Shown here piece after piece: positions 12,060 through 24,162 of a stretch of DNA of 64,000 nucleotides. The stretch lies in assembly GCA_025331435.1 (NCBI GenBank), contig JAIWNI010000052.1:62001-126000 (forward strand). Reading direction: 5' to 3'. Made by a program: the position numbers and the translations under genes. Every line of letters starts with the position of its first letter. Within the stretch, counting starts at the first letter, position 1. Below the pieces are notes generated by a model, which did not search any database, was not told the origin of the DNA, and saw only the letters and a list, made by a program, of their open reading frames with translations. The DNA comes from Choanephora cucurbitarum. Its lineage: Eukaryota; Mucoromycota; Mucoromycetes; Mucorales; Choanephoraceae.

Positions 12060-12938
12060 ATGTCTTTACCAGCTATCATCGAAAGCCTTCAATTTGATGC
12101 AGATTTTGAACACAATGTTGACTATCTTGCTGCAGTAAGTGTTCTCTTTTTCCAATTTATCTTTTGCTTGGTACTAACAGAGCCAAAATCCTTTTTATTA
12201 GGCAGCCGTGATTAATTCCGTAAACCAACCAAAAGATATTCAACATGTCTATTCAGTCATTTCAACTCGAATCGCGCAATCAGACGACTCCCCCGAGAAA
12301 AAAACTGAACTGCTATCAAATGTTGTGTTAAGACTAAGAGAAGCTATACTTAAGAGCTTTGTCATTATTGGCTTTCCAAAGGTATTACAAAAATAGAAGA
12401 GACAAACTATTTTCTCTTAACACAAGTAGTAGACCATCAATACCCTACAAGAATTAGCTCGCGTGACTTCAGAAGATGTCAAAAAGTTATTGCCTAAAGA
12501 ACCTCTAAGGTAAATCAAACAAACCCGTTCCCCTTTTTTTTTGTTTGAAATGGTATAGACTGAGCATTATATAGAAAAGATGCATCTTGGGACGATGTGC
12601 AGAATGAAAGAGAGAGAGGTAGAAAGTTGTTCTCAAAGATCTACGATCGCCACACAGACAAAGTGATAAGCAACATGCATAATGGATACCCTGATTTGGC
12701 ACAGACAGCTCTTCATCATCTCTATGGTCACGTAATAAGTGAGACATCCGTTTTGAGTGCAAAGGAAACCAGTTTGGTCTTGGTAGCAGCACTTATGGCT
12801 CAAAATGTTCCATTGCAACTAGTTGGTCATGTTCATGGTGCCATTCATAATGGAGCTACAGATAATGAAATCAACCGTGTAAAATCCATTGTTACCGGAC
12901 TGGCCGATTACTATAAATGCCCTATAGCAAAATTATGA
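12060..12938 (+). CDS. AhpD-like / carboxymuconolactone decarboxylase-fold protein
   Basis: Four-exon gene, 231 residues: 12060-12134, 12202-12381, 12433-12509, 12575-12938, all with GT-AG introns and agreeing phases. The start MSLPAIIESLQ was chosen because it opens the first exon and joins in frame. The C-terminal half (KETSLVLVAALMAQNVPLQ, then HVHGAIHNGATDNEI) has the helical CMD/AhpD pattern: a core helix, then H-x-H-G-A-x-x-N-G-A in place of the usual C-x-x-C-x-x-H, then the TDNEI turn. Fungal proteins of this type include mitochondrial or peroxisomal proteins of poorly defined function. The catalytic cysteines of AhpD are not evident, so peroxidase-linked activity is not claimed. Confidence 0.75.
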
Positions 12939-13694
12939 ATCGATGATGGTGATATTCATGCTACATGAATTATTGCCAAAGAGTTAATAAATGCCCAAAC
13001 CTTTTTTTGCTACTCCAACCCTTCATGAATGCATCTTTAGGGTCATTGGATTCGTCGGTCTGCTGCGTCCCTTAATTCATTTGGTACACTATGTATATGT
13101 GTATATGAATAAGAGGCTTTATAAACCCAGTAGAATATAGCACAATGTACTTTTATTTCTTGGTGTATAGCCTGTCATAAACACGCTTTTGCTCAAAATA
13201 ATTGAAATATGCATCGATTAAAATTTATAAGCTTTTCCAAAAAGAGAATGAAAAATGACGTTTATCAAATTACTAACGGATATCCGAACTGATAATCCCA
13301 AATCAGCCCATGAAACACAGTATGCAGCCGAAATAAATGTTAGAGTGCAAATACCTCTCTCGACTTATTTTTTTCGAAACCATTCTTTTTCTGATTTGCT
13401 TGTAAGTTCTATTTTGTTAGGTATTGGTTATATACAAAGAAGAAAAAAGGTCGCCTGTTTGATATGCAATTTATAGCCATCATTGGTGAACTTTTTAGCT
13501 GTTACTTACCCGATAAAGAAAAAAACTCAATTTGTTGCTTTACTTGTGACACTATGCATATCATCTTCAAATGAAATTTCTCAATTGAGCGATGACTCAA
13601 AAGTTAAGACCGGTTAAAAAAAATAGGGTCAACTTGCCTATCTTTTTTCTTTCTTTCTTTTTTCTTATAAGTAACAATCTATTTGAAGAAAAAA
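12939..13694. other. Intergenic
   Basis: AT-rich 3' and promoter sequence between two plus-strand genes. A frame at 13255-13476 has no domain. A CT-rich stretch (13641-13665) precedes the kinase start and is typical of promoters in this window. Confidence 0.5.
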
Positions 13695-15325
13695 ATGCTA
13701 TCAAGAGCCATTCTCAAACGTTTTCCACATCAAGCTTATCGACTTCATACACGCGCTTTTGGCTTGAGCTTGTACCGACAGTTTCATCAAACAGCAACGT
13801 CATCTAAAGCAGTTGAAGAACCTCGAGCTGCACGAATAGACGCCATTCAATCAAACTCACCTTATCATTTCTATCAAAATAAGGTATTAGACGAGTTTAC
13901 CGAACAACCTGTAAACCCAAGCACACTACGTCAGTTTATCTTTTTCGGTCGACAGATGAATACAAGTCGTCTTGTTAAATCCGCTAATTGGGTGCGTAAT
14001 GAACTCTTGGTTCGTCTAGCTCATCGTATCCGCGCCTTTCAACAACTGCCTTTTTTTGTCGGTACAAATCCTCATATTGAATATGTATATAAACTTTATT
14101 GGGGTGCGTTTGAGTCGCTCCGTACGTTTCCCCCTGTGAAGACATTAGAAGATAACCAAAAGTTTTGTGATCTATTGAGAAACCTATTGGAAGATGGACT
14201 TTTGGTATTGCCTCGATTGGCACGGGGACTAAGCGAAAGTGCACCTTACTATCCGCCAGACCAAAACGACCTGGATTTGTTCCTCAATCGTATGTTGAGA
14301 TCAAGAATTTCGCGGAGGATCTTAGCTGAGCAACACATGGCCTTGACGGAGGCTTGTGAGCATGATTGGGATCGACATACTGGTTTTGGAGATGGTTATG
14401 TTGGTATTATATTCGTTCATTGTTCAGCTAGTCAGATTGTACAACGGTCAAAAGAATTAGTGTATCAGCATGTTGATCGATATCAGAATCAAGACAGTGC
14501 AGGCAAACAAGTACCACCTATCCAAGTGGATATTCAACATAACGGATTTGAGGCTAATCATTCGAAGAACGAAATCCTGTTCGCTTATGTAAGATAGATT
14601 GTGGTTTGGAAATGCGACTTGAGTCTGAACTAATACCTACATAGGTGCCTGAGCAATTAGAACATATTTTATACGAGTTACTGGATAATGCGGTAAGATT
14701 CACTATGCGCAATCACCCTGAAGGAAACTATCCGCCCATTCAAGTGACTGTCAGTGCAAATGATTCAGATGTCTATTTCAGAGTATCCGATCAAGGAGGA
14801 GGCATGAGTAAGGATCGATATGAGCGCCTATGGTCTTATCAGTCGCGTTCACAAACAGGTGATTTTGATGACTTCAAGCACCTGGAAAAAGTGCCTACTT
14901 CCATTGATGGACGAGCAAGCCAAGCATCTGAGATGGGCCATCGTCATTTGGGTATTGGGTTAACTATGAGTCGTATCCATGCAGAGTATTGGGGCGGAGA
15001 ACTACAGGTAATCACGATGGATGGTTATGGTACAGATGCCTATGTGCGAATTCCTCGGTTGGGTACAAATACAGAAAACTTGGGTATTGAGCGCATGTCG
15101 CACCCTGTGTTCTATAACGATATCAAGTCTGGATCCTCTATCACAGGTGCAGTCAAGAAGAAGAAATCGTCCAGCAAAGATAAATCAAAGAAGGAATTGA
15201 GATTAAAATCGCCTGGTCCTACCCTTAACTTCTTACCACCCGATCAACAATTATTAGATACCAGCTTAACTTCACAGTCATTCAGTGGTAATGGTTGGAG
15301 CGAAAGCCATATGATACAATCTTAA
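13695..15325 (+). CDS. Mitochondrial pyruvate / branched-chain alpha-ketoacid dehydrogenase kinase
   Basis: Two-exon gene, 524 residues (13695-14588, 14645-15325; phase-0 junction FAY/VPEQ). The kinase would inactivate a mitochondrial 2-oxoacid dehydrogenase complex by serine phosphorylation. The N-terminus LSRAILKRFPHQAYRLHTRAF is Arg-rich and amphipathic, like a matrix presequence. The N-terminal helical bundle of the PDK/BCKDK family follows (LRQFIFFGRQM, RLAHRIRAFQQLPF), then the GHKL ATPase: N-box ELLDNAVRFTM (about 14673-14705), G1 DQGGGMS (about 14790) and G2 HLGIGLTMSR (about 14944). A Lys-rich tail (KKKKSSSKDKSKK) and extra C-terminal sequence make it longer than animal enzymes, as in yeast PKP1/PKP2. 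Which complex it targets cannot be decided. It is convergent with the next gene, 60 bases apart. Confidence 0.92.
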
Positions 15326-15385
15326 AGCAAAATAAAGCCATTTTTTTTATTTATTATAATGATATATACATGTGCAATTTATCTT

Positions 15386-16881
15386 TTACCAAGTATCCTC
15401 AAAACCAACACCGTCAAAGTCCCATTTGCCATTACCATCCACTACCAATTCAGCTGTCTTAAACCAAATATCATCAAGACGGGAATCATCATGAGGACCA
15501 TAAATAATTTGACCTACAACACAAGCTCGAACTGCCTTGATGACATGGGATTCTTCTTGATCCAGTGAAGCATCCATGACAGGGAACCATCTGTTTTCGA
15601 ACTTTTCGCTTTGGATTGGCGACTTGTAGTTAAGAAGACCTTCCAAGTTGAATTTAGGTGAACCTTCAGTAAGGAAATAGACTATGGTGATGGCAAGGTG
15701 GGCCTGAATAAGAGAGACAGCTTCAGAAGGAGCTATTCTAGTAACAAACTGGTGAAGGAATTCAACTGAAGTCAAGGCATGTACCAAGAAGAAACTAGGG
15801 CGCAATTTACCAGGATGATTAGGATGAAGAGCAGTAGAACCTGCCAAGATGGTTACAAAACTATAGAGCTCCTTCATCTTCTTTTGAATAACTATAGTAT
15901 TCTCTGTCAAACCCCATTGTGCGACGTAATGTCTGATTCTTTCCACGGCCTTCTCGTTCTTCAGGACCAACTTGAATCTGTTCTCATCCGTTGATTTAAA
16001 CAAACCTTGAAGGGCAGGATCTTCTCTGATGTGATTGAAGATAGCAAACAAAGAATGATGCTTCAAGTAATCAGGTGTATCAATAGTAGCTGGAACTGAA
16101 CGATCGGCGCTATCTTCATAATGTTGCGTAGCTGTTCTGTCGGCAATACCAAGACGTGTAGCCAATTGATTTGTGAGTTGATCCAGGGCCTTGGCGGCAT
16201 AACCGCGAGCAGAGGATGTAGCATTTTCAGCCAATGTTTGAGCTTGACTAGGGATAATGCTTGCTTTGTTGAGTTCAGGCTGTAAAGGAATAAGAGGCAA
16301 GAAATGATCTTCTGTCATAGCAGCCATAGCTAGTCCTTCAGCAGCCATGCCAGGCAAGTTAAATTCAAGACCATAGCCAATATGAATCAAAGGGTGGTAC
16401 AGACCGCCTACTGTACGAGCCAAGAAATCATTACTCCAGACAAAGCGACGGACAGTTTCGATTATACCAAAGTGGTCAATTTCAGACTTGAAGAAGCTAA
16501 GGAAACTAGTGTAGGCATCTGCATTACCGAGATATTGCTTGTAATTCTCTCTGGTGATTTGACCAATTGAAGGAGGCATAGGACGTTGGTAACTAGCATT
16601 GATATCGAAAATCTTTTGAAGTCTTTCTGTAGAGGCACCAAAAGAATAGGCAGCTAAGAGATGATGGTTTAAATGGCTATAAAACAATAAGTAAAACTTG
16701 TTATAGTTTTCATTCAATGAGAGACTTACTTGTGGAACTTCTTGTCATTGAAAAAGATGTGAAATCCATCACTTTTGATTAACAGTTGTTCAGATAGCTT
16801 GGCTGCTTTAGGGCTAATACCAGGTGCAACAAAAGTAAATGATTCGGGTTTTGAGGGGATTGTAGGCTTGAATGAAGACAT
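15386..16881 (-). CDS. Questin-oxidase-like protein (AflY / DUF4243 family)
   Basis: Two-exon gene, 480 residues: 16881-16730 and 16676-15386. The splice joins a split Asn codon and creates FHNHLNHHLLAAYSFGA, the His-rich helix typical of the family, which supports the model. Other family traits are WSNDFLARTVGGLYHPLIHIGYGLEF (an H-P-x-I-H-x-G block), GMAAEGLAMAAM and the late GPHDDSRLDDIWFKTAELV. Founding members catalyse Baeyer-Villiger-type ring cleavage in fungal polyketide pathways, but most homologues lie outside such clusters and have unknown substrates. Here no polyketide genes are nearby, so a general oxidase role is inferred. No signal peptide is visible. Confidence 0.85.
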
Positions 16882-17830
16882 GTTGAGTTTAATGTAAGTG
16901 TTTAATATTAAAAAAAGAAAAGTAGAGAAAGAAGTCAATTTCCCATATTTATATGTTTTATTTGCATAATTCTACCGTCATTTCAATTTAACCACAAAAC
17001 CTTAAAACCAAATAATTTTCTCTTTTTTTTTCTCTCTCCCACACCGAAGGCAATAGTAAGGCAGCTCTTTTATGACGCTATATAAACAGGAACAGATTTT
17101 TATCATCTGGTTAGTTTATCGGATGCGGATAAAATCCTGCTCCGTCTATGATTTTTTTGTATGAAGTGTAGGCTTTTATTCCGTCTATGATTCATACATT
17201 GCTGTCTAATTAACATTCCGCTAAGCATTGGAGCAGTAAGAAATTGCTTATTCATCCTTCATCCAATCAACACGCAATACGATGCTTACCAAGCAAATGT
17301 TTAAAGATACACAATCTAGCCCTAGATCATGCGCTCGTTTTCTTCATTTACTGTGAGCATGTATAGATTAAGCATTTGCTAGAATGTTTCAAATAGTCAT
17401 AGGCCATTTGGGATTAGTGAGAGGAGGAAGGCAAAAATAACACACACTTCTTTTATGTTTAAGAGATGAATGTTAAGCAAAACTGAAAGTGAATTTGTTT
17501 AAGCACTTGTGTTTATTCTTTTGTGAATGATGACTGCCAATTGCATGTCTTTTGAAAGAAGCAATAAGCAATTCGGTCTTGTAATCAAGATCATTACTAT
17601 ATTCGAGTCTTTGATGTACTTCGAATTATGCATAAAATGTTCTGAACATTATGCGTAACAAACAAATAAAGTTCTTGTGTAAGCAAAAATCTGATTCGAT
17701 TAATCATCATACATTTATTCTACTCAAAGCAGTAACAAGAAGCTTTTGAGTACTTTATAAAAGGTATGAGTTGCTATCAAGCTAAACCATAACAATGCTG
17801 TATATTACACATATCAAACGGAATTTCTCT
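16882..17830. other. Intergenic
   Basis: About 0.95 kb of AT-rich DNA between the questin-oxidase-like promoter and the 3' end of the RFWD3-like gene. A 12-base sequence CCGTCTATGATT occurs twice about 40 bases apart (near 17141 and 17181). No gene was seen. Confidence 0.5.
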
Positions 17831-19570
17831 CTAAGAAAACTTGTACACTTGAAGTTCCTGGTCTAATAAGATGGTCGTCAGTGCATCTTTCTGAATCTGC
17901 GCGTATTGGACATCTAGAACAGGGCTTGTGAATTCTATCTCTTGTATGTCTTTTTCTTCAGTCCTTAAGTATGCCTATAGAAAGGATATGATAAGCACTT
18001 CTAATGTGCCATAAACCAATGTCTCTCTTTTTCCTTCTTACCCAATTTCCTTTTGTATAACATATATAAACAGTGTCATGCTGCTTGAAGTGTGAGCAAG
18101 TGAATGGGTCTATCGATAGTTCAGAAGTCCAATGCACTGTATTTGTATATCCATCTAGCCCTGATATTAGTTCACTAAGATATAACCGATTTTTTTGTTG
18201 ATTATCTAAGGCAGCAGTGCATAAGGTACGATCAAAAAGATGGGTGGAAAACAGTTGAGTAGGTTGTGATGATGAGTCAAAAGGAAGAGGATGATAGACG
18301 TATTGCCCATCACTATCAGGTACCCAACTATAGACACTATGACTATCCGAGCAGATAATGTTGGTACCTACTGTATGAATGGAATTGATAGGGGATGCCA
18401 TAGTAGGTTTTTTGAGTTGATATAGACTACCTTTGGTATGCCTAACATCAAATATCATCAAGTCGCCATGGGCTGTACCACAATAAAGCGCAGTACCTGC
18501 CTTATTATCAAAGGCACATGAAAAGCAAGGCGCATCTAGTTGATAAGATTGAACTACTGTGTTCTTGATCATGGATGTCAGTTTGAGTGTTTTGTCATCC
18601 CCTGTAGACAGAACCATTGAATTTGAATGCTTGATATCTCTAATTCTGTCCTGGTGATGCACAGGTACAAACTCAGTAAGTGAAGGATCATACAAGTTGA
18701 CTTTGCGTAATCCAAAGGTATGGTTTCGTGGTCTATAAGTAGCTAAGACTGCCATATCTAATTGTGGATTTAAATCAACTGCTTGATATGTCTATAGAAA
18801 GAAACAGATAAGTGCCTACATGCATATCCATTTTTTTCCTTTCTGCTAGTATACCTCATTGGGTATCTTAACTTTGTATTGATAAACTAATTTCGGTTCA
18901 GCAGATGTCACAGTCATAGGTTTGGGTAGGCGCGTATTATTCATGCGCCTTAATTCTTGTTCAGGTACAAGCGATTGAAGTTGCCTCTTGCAATCATCAA
19001 TCTCCCCTTTTACTATCCTGTTCTTTACAGCAAGATCCTGTAATATCCTTTTAGCTTGTTCTATATCTATCTGAAGTAGCTTCAGATCCTCTTCTCTTTC
19101 AGGTATCAGTTTTGTTGGCCACAAGCGTCTAGGCTCTGATTTGACAACTGTTTTTCTAAAAAGTAAATCTTAATAAAGAACTGTCATCAATCGATTTTTT
19201 TTTTTGCTTTACCTGCATAAAGGACAAGAGGCAGCACCAAATTGTGCTATTGTACTTCGTATATGTCCATCAATACAACTGAGTATAGATAGTTTCAATA
19301 TACTGTAGTTGCAGTGCAAGAGAACAAAGTACAGTCACTATACCTCTTACCAAACACATGTCCACACTTGAGATTCACAAGTCGATGTAGACCCGCATTA
19401 GTCCATGCTGAATGACAGAGAGTGCAAGTACTGACTTCTTCCGGATTATCAAAAGGATCGTCCGGTTCAACTTGAGAATGTTGTCGCTTTTTGGAACTGA
19501 AGGAAGGAAGTGTAATGGGTTCTTGAAAATCATACTCATCATTCTGATCTGCTGATGGGGGTTGGTCCAT
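17831..19570 (-). CDS. RFWD3-like RING finger / WD40 E3 ubiquitin ligase
   Basis: Five-exon gene, 495 residues: 19570-19344, 19278-19213, 19155-18855, 18791-18042, 17974-17831, every junction in phase. The RING is split over exons 1-2: CTLC, HRLVNLKCGHVFGKSCI, then CPLCR; the spacing W-x4-G-x-H-R-x5-L-x-CGHxFG is characteristic of RFWD3. A coiled coil follows (EREEDLKLLQIDIEQAKRIL), then a WD40-type propeller with GDDKTLKLTS, CGTAHGDLMIFDVR and DSHSVYSWV blades. In animals RFWD3 ubiquitinates RPA and RAD51 at stalled forks. That role is inferred here only by homology. The protein is shorter than the human one (about 770 residues), mostly in the N-terminal part. Confidence 0.85.
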
Positions 19571-20751
19571 GTTATTTTTTTCTTGGAAACCAAAAAAAAA
19601 GCTTTTATTTTTTTATTTTTTCCTAGTAGTCATATAAGAACGATTCACCAAAGCTCACTGAAGCCTAGATAGGTTGGCTTCTTTATACGTATAACTTTAT
19701 TGTCTTTATATTAAGGGATAGTATCACCTATGGAAGTAGTTTTCTAATTAAAAATATAAAAGGTTTGACAGAAATGATATTTTAAACGATAGGCTGAGTC
19801 TATCTATTTCCCTTATTTTAATGAAGAAAGAAAAGAAGTATCCTCAACAAAAAATGTAGAGAGCATGTATGTGATTCTTTCATATATACCTTCTGTAGGA
19901 GTAAAAGTTAGAGTTCCGCTTAATTCTTCGCTGTACAATTTGGAAGTTATCTTCTTGCTTGGGATGAAGAAGATCTTTTTGTGAAGGAAAAATAACTGAT
20001 GTTGTTGCCCGCTTAGATCGGTTTGTGTTTCTGTTTGGACTTTAGGCAGGAGCAAGAAATGTGATGTAGTTGAGGTCAATAAATGAGTTCTCTTGTTGTA
20101 AGGTCGCTACAGGTGGAAGGTAACTATTCCCCTCTAAATCTTTCTCATTGAAAAGCTACCTTCAAGAGATTGCCACAGTTACGAAACATGCATGTATTTT
20201 TACTAATTTTAATGTTGTTTCCATTTAGAACACATTGTAACTTTGTTTCAACACATATCTCTCAAAGACAAAACAAAAGCAGTGCTTGTCTTTTTTTGCG
20301 CTAGATATATTGCTTTATTATGATGGCACGCAGTCTCCTTCCTGTTTATTGGAGAAACCGAGATTTATTGTACTTATCTATTATAGACATTGAGATTGTA
20401 TAATTATAATTGAGTATAGCCTTGGTCACGCGAGTCGCTTCAATAAGCCATCTTTTAGCAGAGTTGATCCATTTTTTCTTTTCAGTTGCAATGCTAAAGA
20501 TGACGACATTACGACTGAAGAGAAAAGGAAAGCTTCATGTTTGTTATGATGGATTGCCGAGAAGTCTATAACTTTTTGTTGTAGGCTATTCATGTTTAAG
20601 TATTTACAAAGAAGGAACAAGTGATTGTCATGGTTCCTCTTTTGAGAACCAAAAAAGGATCATATAAATTACAACTTTAATAATTATAACAGAAAGTCAT
20701 GGTTTGTCTTTAGCGTATTTGAAGTAACAAATATATACATGTGCAATAGAT
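19571..20751. other. Intergenic
   Basis: About 1.2 kb. A minus-strand frame of 88 codons at 19813-20079 lacks an ATG at its start and any domain; 20426-20620 likewise. Otherwise AT-rich sequence with no recognised feature. Confidence 0.5.
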
Positions 20752-22433
20752 TTATTTTCTCCTTTTATCTCTATTGACATTACTCACACCTGCATTGCTA
20801 CCAGAGCGTTTCTATGAAAAATAAGAAATAAAAGAGTTACATAAGACATCTTCAAATGAACGTCATTACTTACCCTGCCAACAGGCGTTGTGTCTCGTCC
20901 TTTATGTATCTTGACCTTATGTTCTGTTTCGGTTTTATCAGCCACTTTCTTGAGCTCAAGTAAGTTTAGAATAGAATTTTGTAGTGCTTCAAATCGCTGG
21001 CATATCTGACTGGTAGGCATGATAGGGCGAGGACCAATGCCTAATTCTTCCAAGATTTTTATCACCTTGGGTTGCATTGTAGGTTTGACGATAGGTAATT
21101 TCTGACTTCGGACATAAACGCCAGGCACCAGCTTCTCTTTTTTGGTATCATGCACATCTACAAAATTGAGTATGTCAACATGTATTCTTCAAATCCCCTC
21201 TCCTTGTTTACCTGCAGTTATCTTCTTTTTCTTTTTCAAGTCACTTGAGCCACCAGCTGTACCTCCTGTAATTCCAATACCGCCCGGTGAAGAAGCTATG
21301 ATATGACTACCTGACACGCCACCCATATTACCACCACTGACAGCACTAGCTGGACTGGCATTCAAAGGCGTATTAGGTGTAGAGGGCATTTGTTGTATTT
21401 GTTCCAATTGAAGTGAATTCAACAGGCTCTCCCGTTCGCGCGAAAGTCGTGCTTCGTTTAATGCAATACGTTTAGCTTCCACAAATAGCGCCTCTTCCTC
21501 TTCCACTTGTTCTTTTGTACGGTTAAAGAGCATGATAAGTGCATTTTTACGCTCTACTTCCTTGGCCTTGTCAAAAGCGTATTGTTGAGCTAAGGATTGT
21601 CGATCAGATACATAATCGCCTGATATAGGTCCTTTTCCCTGAAGGATCATCTTTCGATAGACTGCGTAATATCTGTCCTTCAAATCCTCGATTGTTCTAG
21701 GTTTAGATCCAAAGTTGTATCGATCCTCAATGACAGGAAACCGAAGATCGTATTGTCGGCATAGGTCAAACAAGTAGTCAGTTTCTTCTTTACTCCAATC
21801 TGTATCTATTAATATTCATAATAAGGTGAGTAAATGAAATCATAAGCGATATGTATGATGCTTCTTACCTGTCAAATACTTTTCATAATCTTCATCTGAA
21901 TAGGAAAGCACGTCGATCACTTTGTTGAATTTTGCAAAGGGATAGTCTAAAAGCATACAGTTTTTCTTTTCAGTTGATACTTGTAAACATCTAGAACGAT
22001 CCGCAAAAGATTTCTTTACCTTGATTATCTGCTTCACTCGCTTTGACCCAATGACTGAGTAAAAGGCCATCGCCTCTTGCTGGGTTGATAAATGGCTGCA
22101 TTTTCCTATTTCAAGAGAGCATACACATAAATATATGCAATGACAATTAAGAGAGAAAAACGTACCATGGCACTGCTTTTTTCTTTTTTTGATATTTGGC
22201 TTTGAACGTAGGTTTAACGAAAGCAACAGGTGGTGCTCCTCCAATGAGTGAATAAAGTTCACGGCTGATGCCATCTATTGATTGTGTAAGTCATTTCTGT
22301 TTTGTTCTCGACTGTTCCAAGAAAAAATTCTATCTCTACCTGGTCTCTTTTCTGCTGGCTGTTTAGTTCTTTTTGGAGCCGGCTCTGTAGACTGGCTTAT
22401 CTGCAGGATATCGCGAATATCTGAACTGCTCAT
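20752..22433 (-). CDS. SWC4: SWC4/DMAP1 homologue, subunit of SWR1 and NuA4 complexes
   Basis: Seven-exon gene, 445 residues: 22433-22340, 22274-22166, 22105-22020, 21979-21869, 21805-21212, 21157-20874, 20811-20752; all phases agree, one intron being only 40 nt (21980-22019). The start SSSDIRDILQI is the DMAP1/SWC4 signature. It is followed by PDGISRELYSLIGG, VPWKMQPFINPAR and the SANT-like block TDWSKEETDYLFDLCRQYDL, where the W-S-K-E-E-T-D-Y-L-F-D-L motif is diagnostic. A long charged helix (KEVERKNALIMLFNRT) and a Gly/Ser linker precede the conserved C-terminal helix LGIGPRPIMPT. The protein helps deposit H2A.Z and acetylate H4/H2A in chromatin, in the nucleus. Identification is firm. Confidence 0.93.
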
Positions 22434-22642
22434 GTTGTATATCTAAAGGTTTAAGAAGAAAAGTGAATTTCAAGAGCTGATTTGAAGGAAAGTCACGTCA
22501 ATTTGATAAGTGGTGCGTATAAAACCTGTGTACTAAAACCTGTGTACCCGGAGTTTGAATAGTACTGATCAAGCCAAAAAGGTAGAAACTACATTTTACA
22601 CTTTTTCATCTTTTTTGCTCTATAACAAACCACACTCGAATC

Positions 22643-23319
22643 ATGAATCAATTGACAGATAAAGAATATCGAAGGAAAAACTACTTTAAGAATTAGTTTC
22701 CAGATGGTAAGCATTTCGAATGATTTACTATTGAGCCACGTAAGGGCCTAGAAGATACATTCAACAAGTGTAATCTTGATATCGGCTGGGCACTGACAGG
22801 AGATTCAAGAAAGAATATCAAAGGTTGCCCTACTCGTTACAAGAAATGCCTTGGTGCAGTTTATTATGATCAAGAAATCTGTTCTTTTTTTAATAAAGAT
22901 ATGAGACCTCGCAGCAGTCAAAAAGCGATTGAAAAGCAAGAATGCTTTGCATGCCAATCTGTTATAACCCATATATTCTGTTATATTAAGCATAACACCT
23001 GTTGTTTCAACTGCAAAGGCTTCTTCTGGAAACAAAGTTACGTTTGTTGATCCACGATATATGTACCTGAAACGCGAAAGAAAATAGTGTTTCTCAAGCT
23101 GTTATGGGTGGTCTAGATGTAGGATGAGTTCGTTCAATTGTTCCAACGGATGATGACATCCAAGCATGGCTTCTTGGATTCCTTGTCAGCTCAATGCTTG
23201 CTTTATTCATGCCTATAATTAGTATTTCCAATCATAAAGGGATTCCAAAGAAAAAGAATATTAGCATAACACGTGATGAACAACGACTCTTTTTAATCAT
23301 GTTTACCATGAACAGTTAA
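22643..23319 (+). pseudogene. Decayed transposon-type protein with Cys/His zinc-finger region (GCM/WRKY-like)
   Basis: One frame can be followed from MNQLTDKEYRRKNYF through several stops (near 22694, 22721, 23048 and 23128) and a frame shift near 23073 to GLDVG, then DDDIQAWLLGFLVSS. The central part has C-x-T-R-Y-K-K-C-L-G-A-V-Y-Y, then C-S-F, RPRSSQKAIEKQ, C-F-A-C, and further Cys/His residues. That C-L-G-V ... C ... RP ... C-x-x-C layout resembles GCM/WRKY-type fingers common in fungal transposase-associated proteins. The exact family is not certain. It lies directly upstream of the Fanzor-like relic and marks the left side of a transposon-derived tract. Confidence 0.55.
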
Positions 23320-24162
23320 TGATAAAAATGATAACACTTTTGAATTCAGGCACATAAGTGAGTTCGACGCCAAATAAGGGAAGACTTAGCTGAAGGTCAT
23401 GCGCTAATAGTTCAGTAACCTTACAATGGAGCCATCTTAATTATATTTGTATTGTGTTTAATTTTCTTGATCGAACAGACAATCTACCATTCAAAGCCTT
23501 GTATCTTTCTGAGAGATAAATATTGGAGGCATTTTATCATGATTTTTGACCCACAGAATAGGGGACACTTTTGCTGTTCAATAGACAAGGAAATTGAACA
23601 GTGTAATCTATCTCTAATTTATGATATGAAGAACAAGGGAACTTTTCAACCGTGTCACCCATCTCCAACTTTAAACAAAAAGAAACTTTCTCTAAAGGTA
23701 AGACGCTCACTAGTCTATCAATCAGTTAAGAAGCATAAAAGCTTTGAGGTCTTCTGACACATCCGTTATAGTTGACACATCTAGAAAAATAAAGCAGAAT
23801 AGATCAATTCCTCGCGTTCTTTGCAGGTTCAAGTCTCACACAAATACTGTTTGTTTTAACTTTTTCCATGTTACATCACCCTTTTATATCCAAAAAGATA
23901 TTTACTGTTCTAAAAGATATATAAGTTGACAAGAAGCACCTCTTTTTTCCTCTTCTTCGTCATCCCTTTGGACCTTTCTCTGGGCTTCTCTTTGAGGGTT
24001 TCTGTATCTATCTCTGTGTCTTCTCTGTGAATTTGTTTGTGTACGTGTCTGTGTTTGGGATTTTACCTGTACTCTTTTTAGACTAGATGACAATTAAGTT
24101 GATTTTGTTATAATTCTTATTCTATATCACCTATGGTTTAACTTGCTGTTATCATGCTTCAG
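23320..24162. other. Spacer in transposon-derived tract
   Basis: It holds a 101-codon plus-strand frame without domain (23452-23757) and a minus-strand frame (23902-24093) rich in Arg, Gln and Thr that may be only the shadow of a CT-rich 5' flank. The first exon of the Fanzor-like gene may lie here but I cannot fix its start. Confidence 0.4.

Noticed and set aside
23902..24093. Arg/Gln/Thr-rich minus-strand frame
   Set aside because: Low-complexity reading of a CT-rich tract; no domain or splice partners, so not called as a gene.
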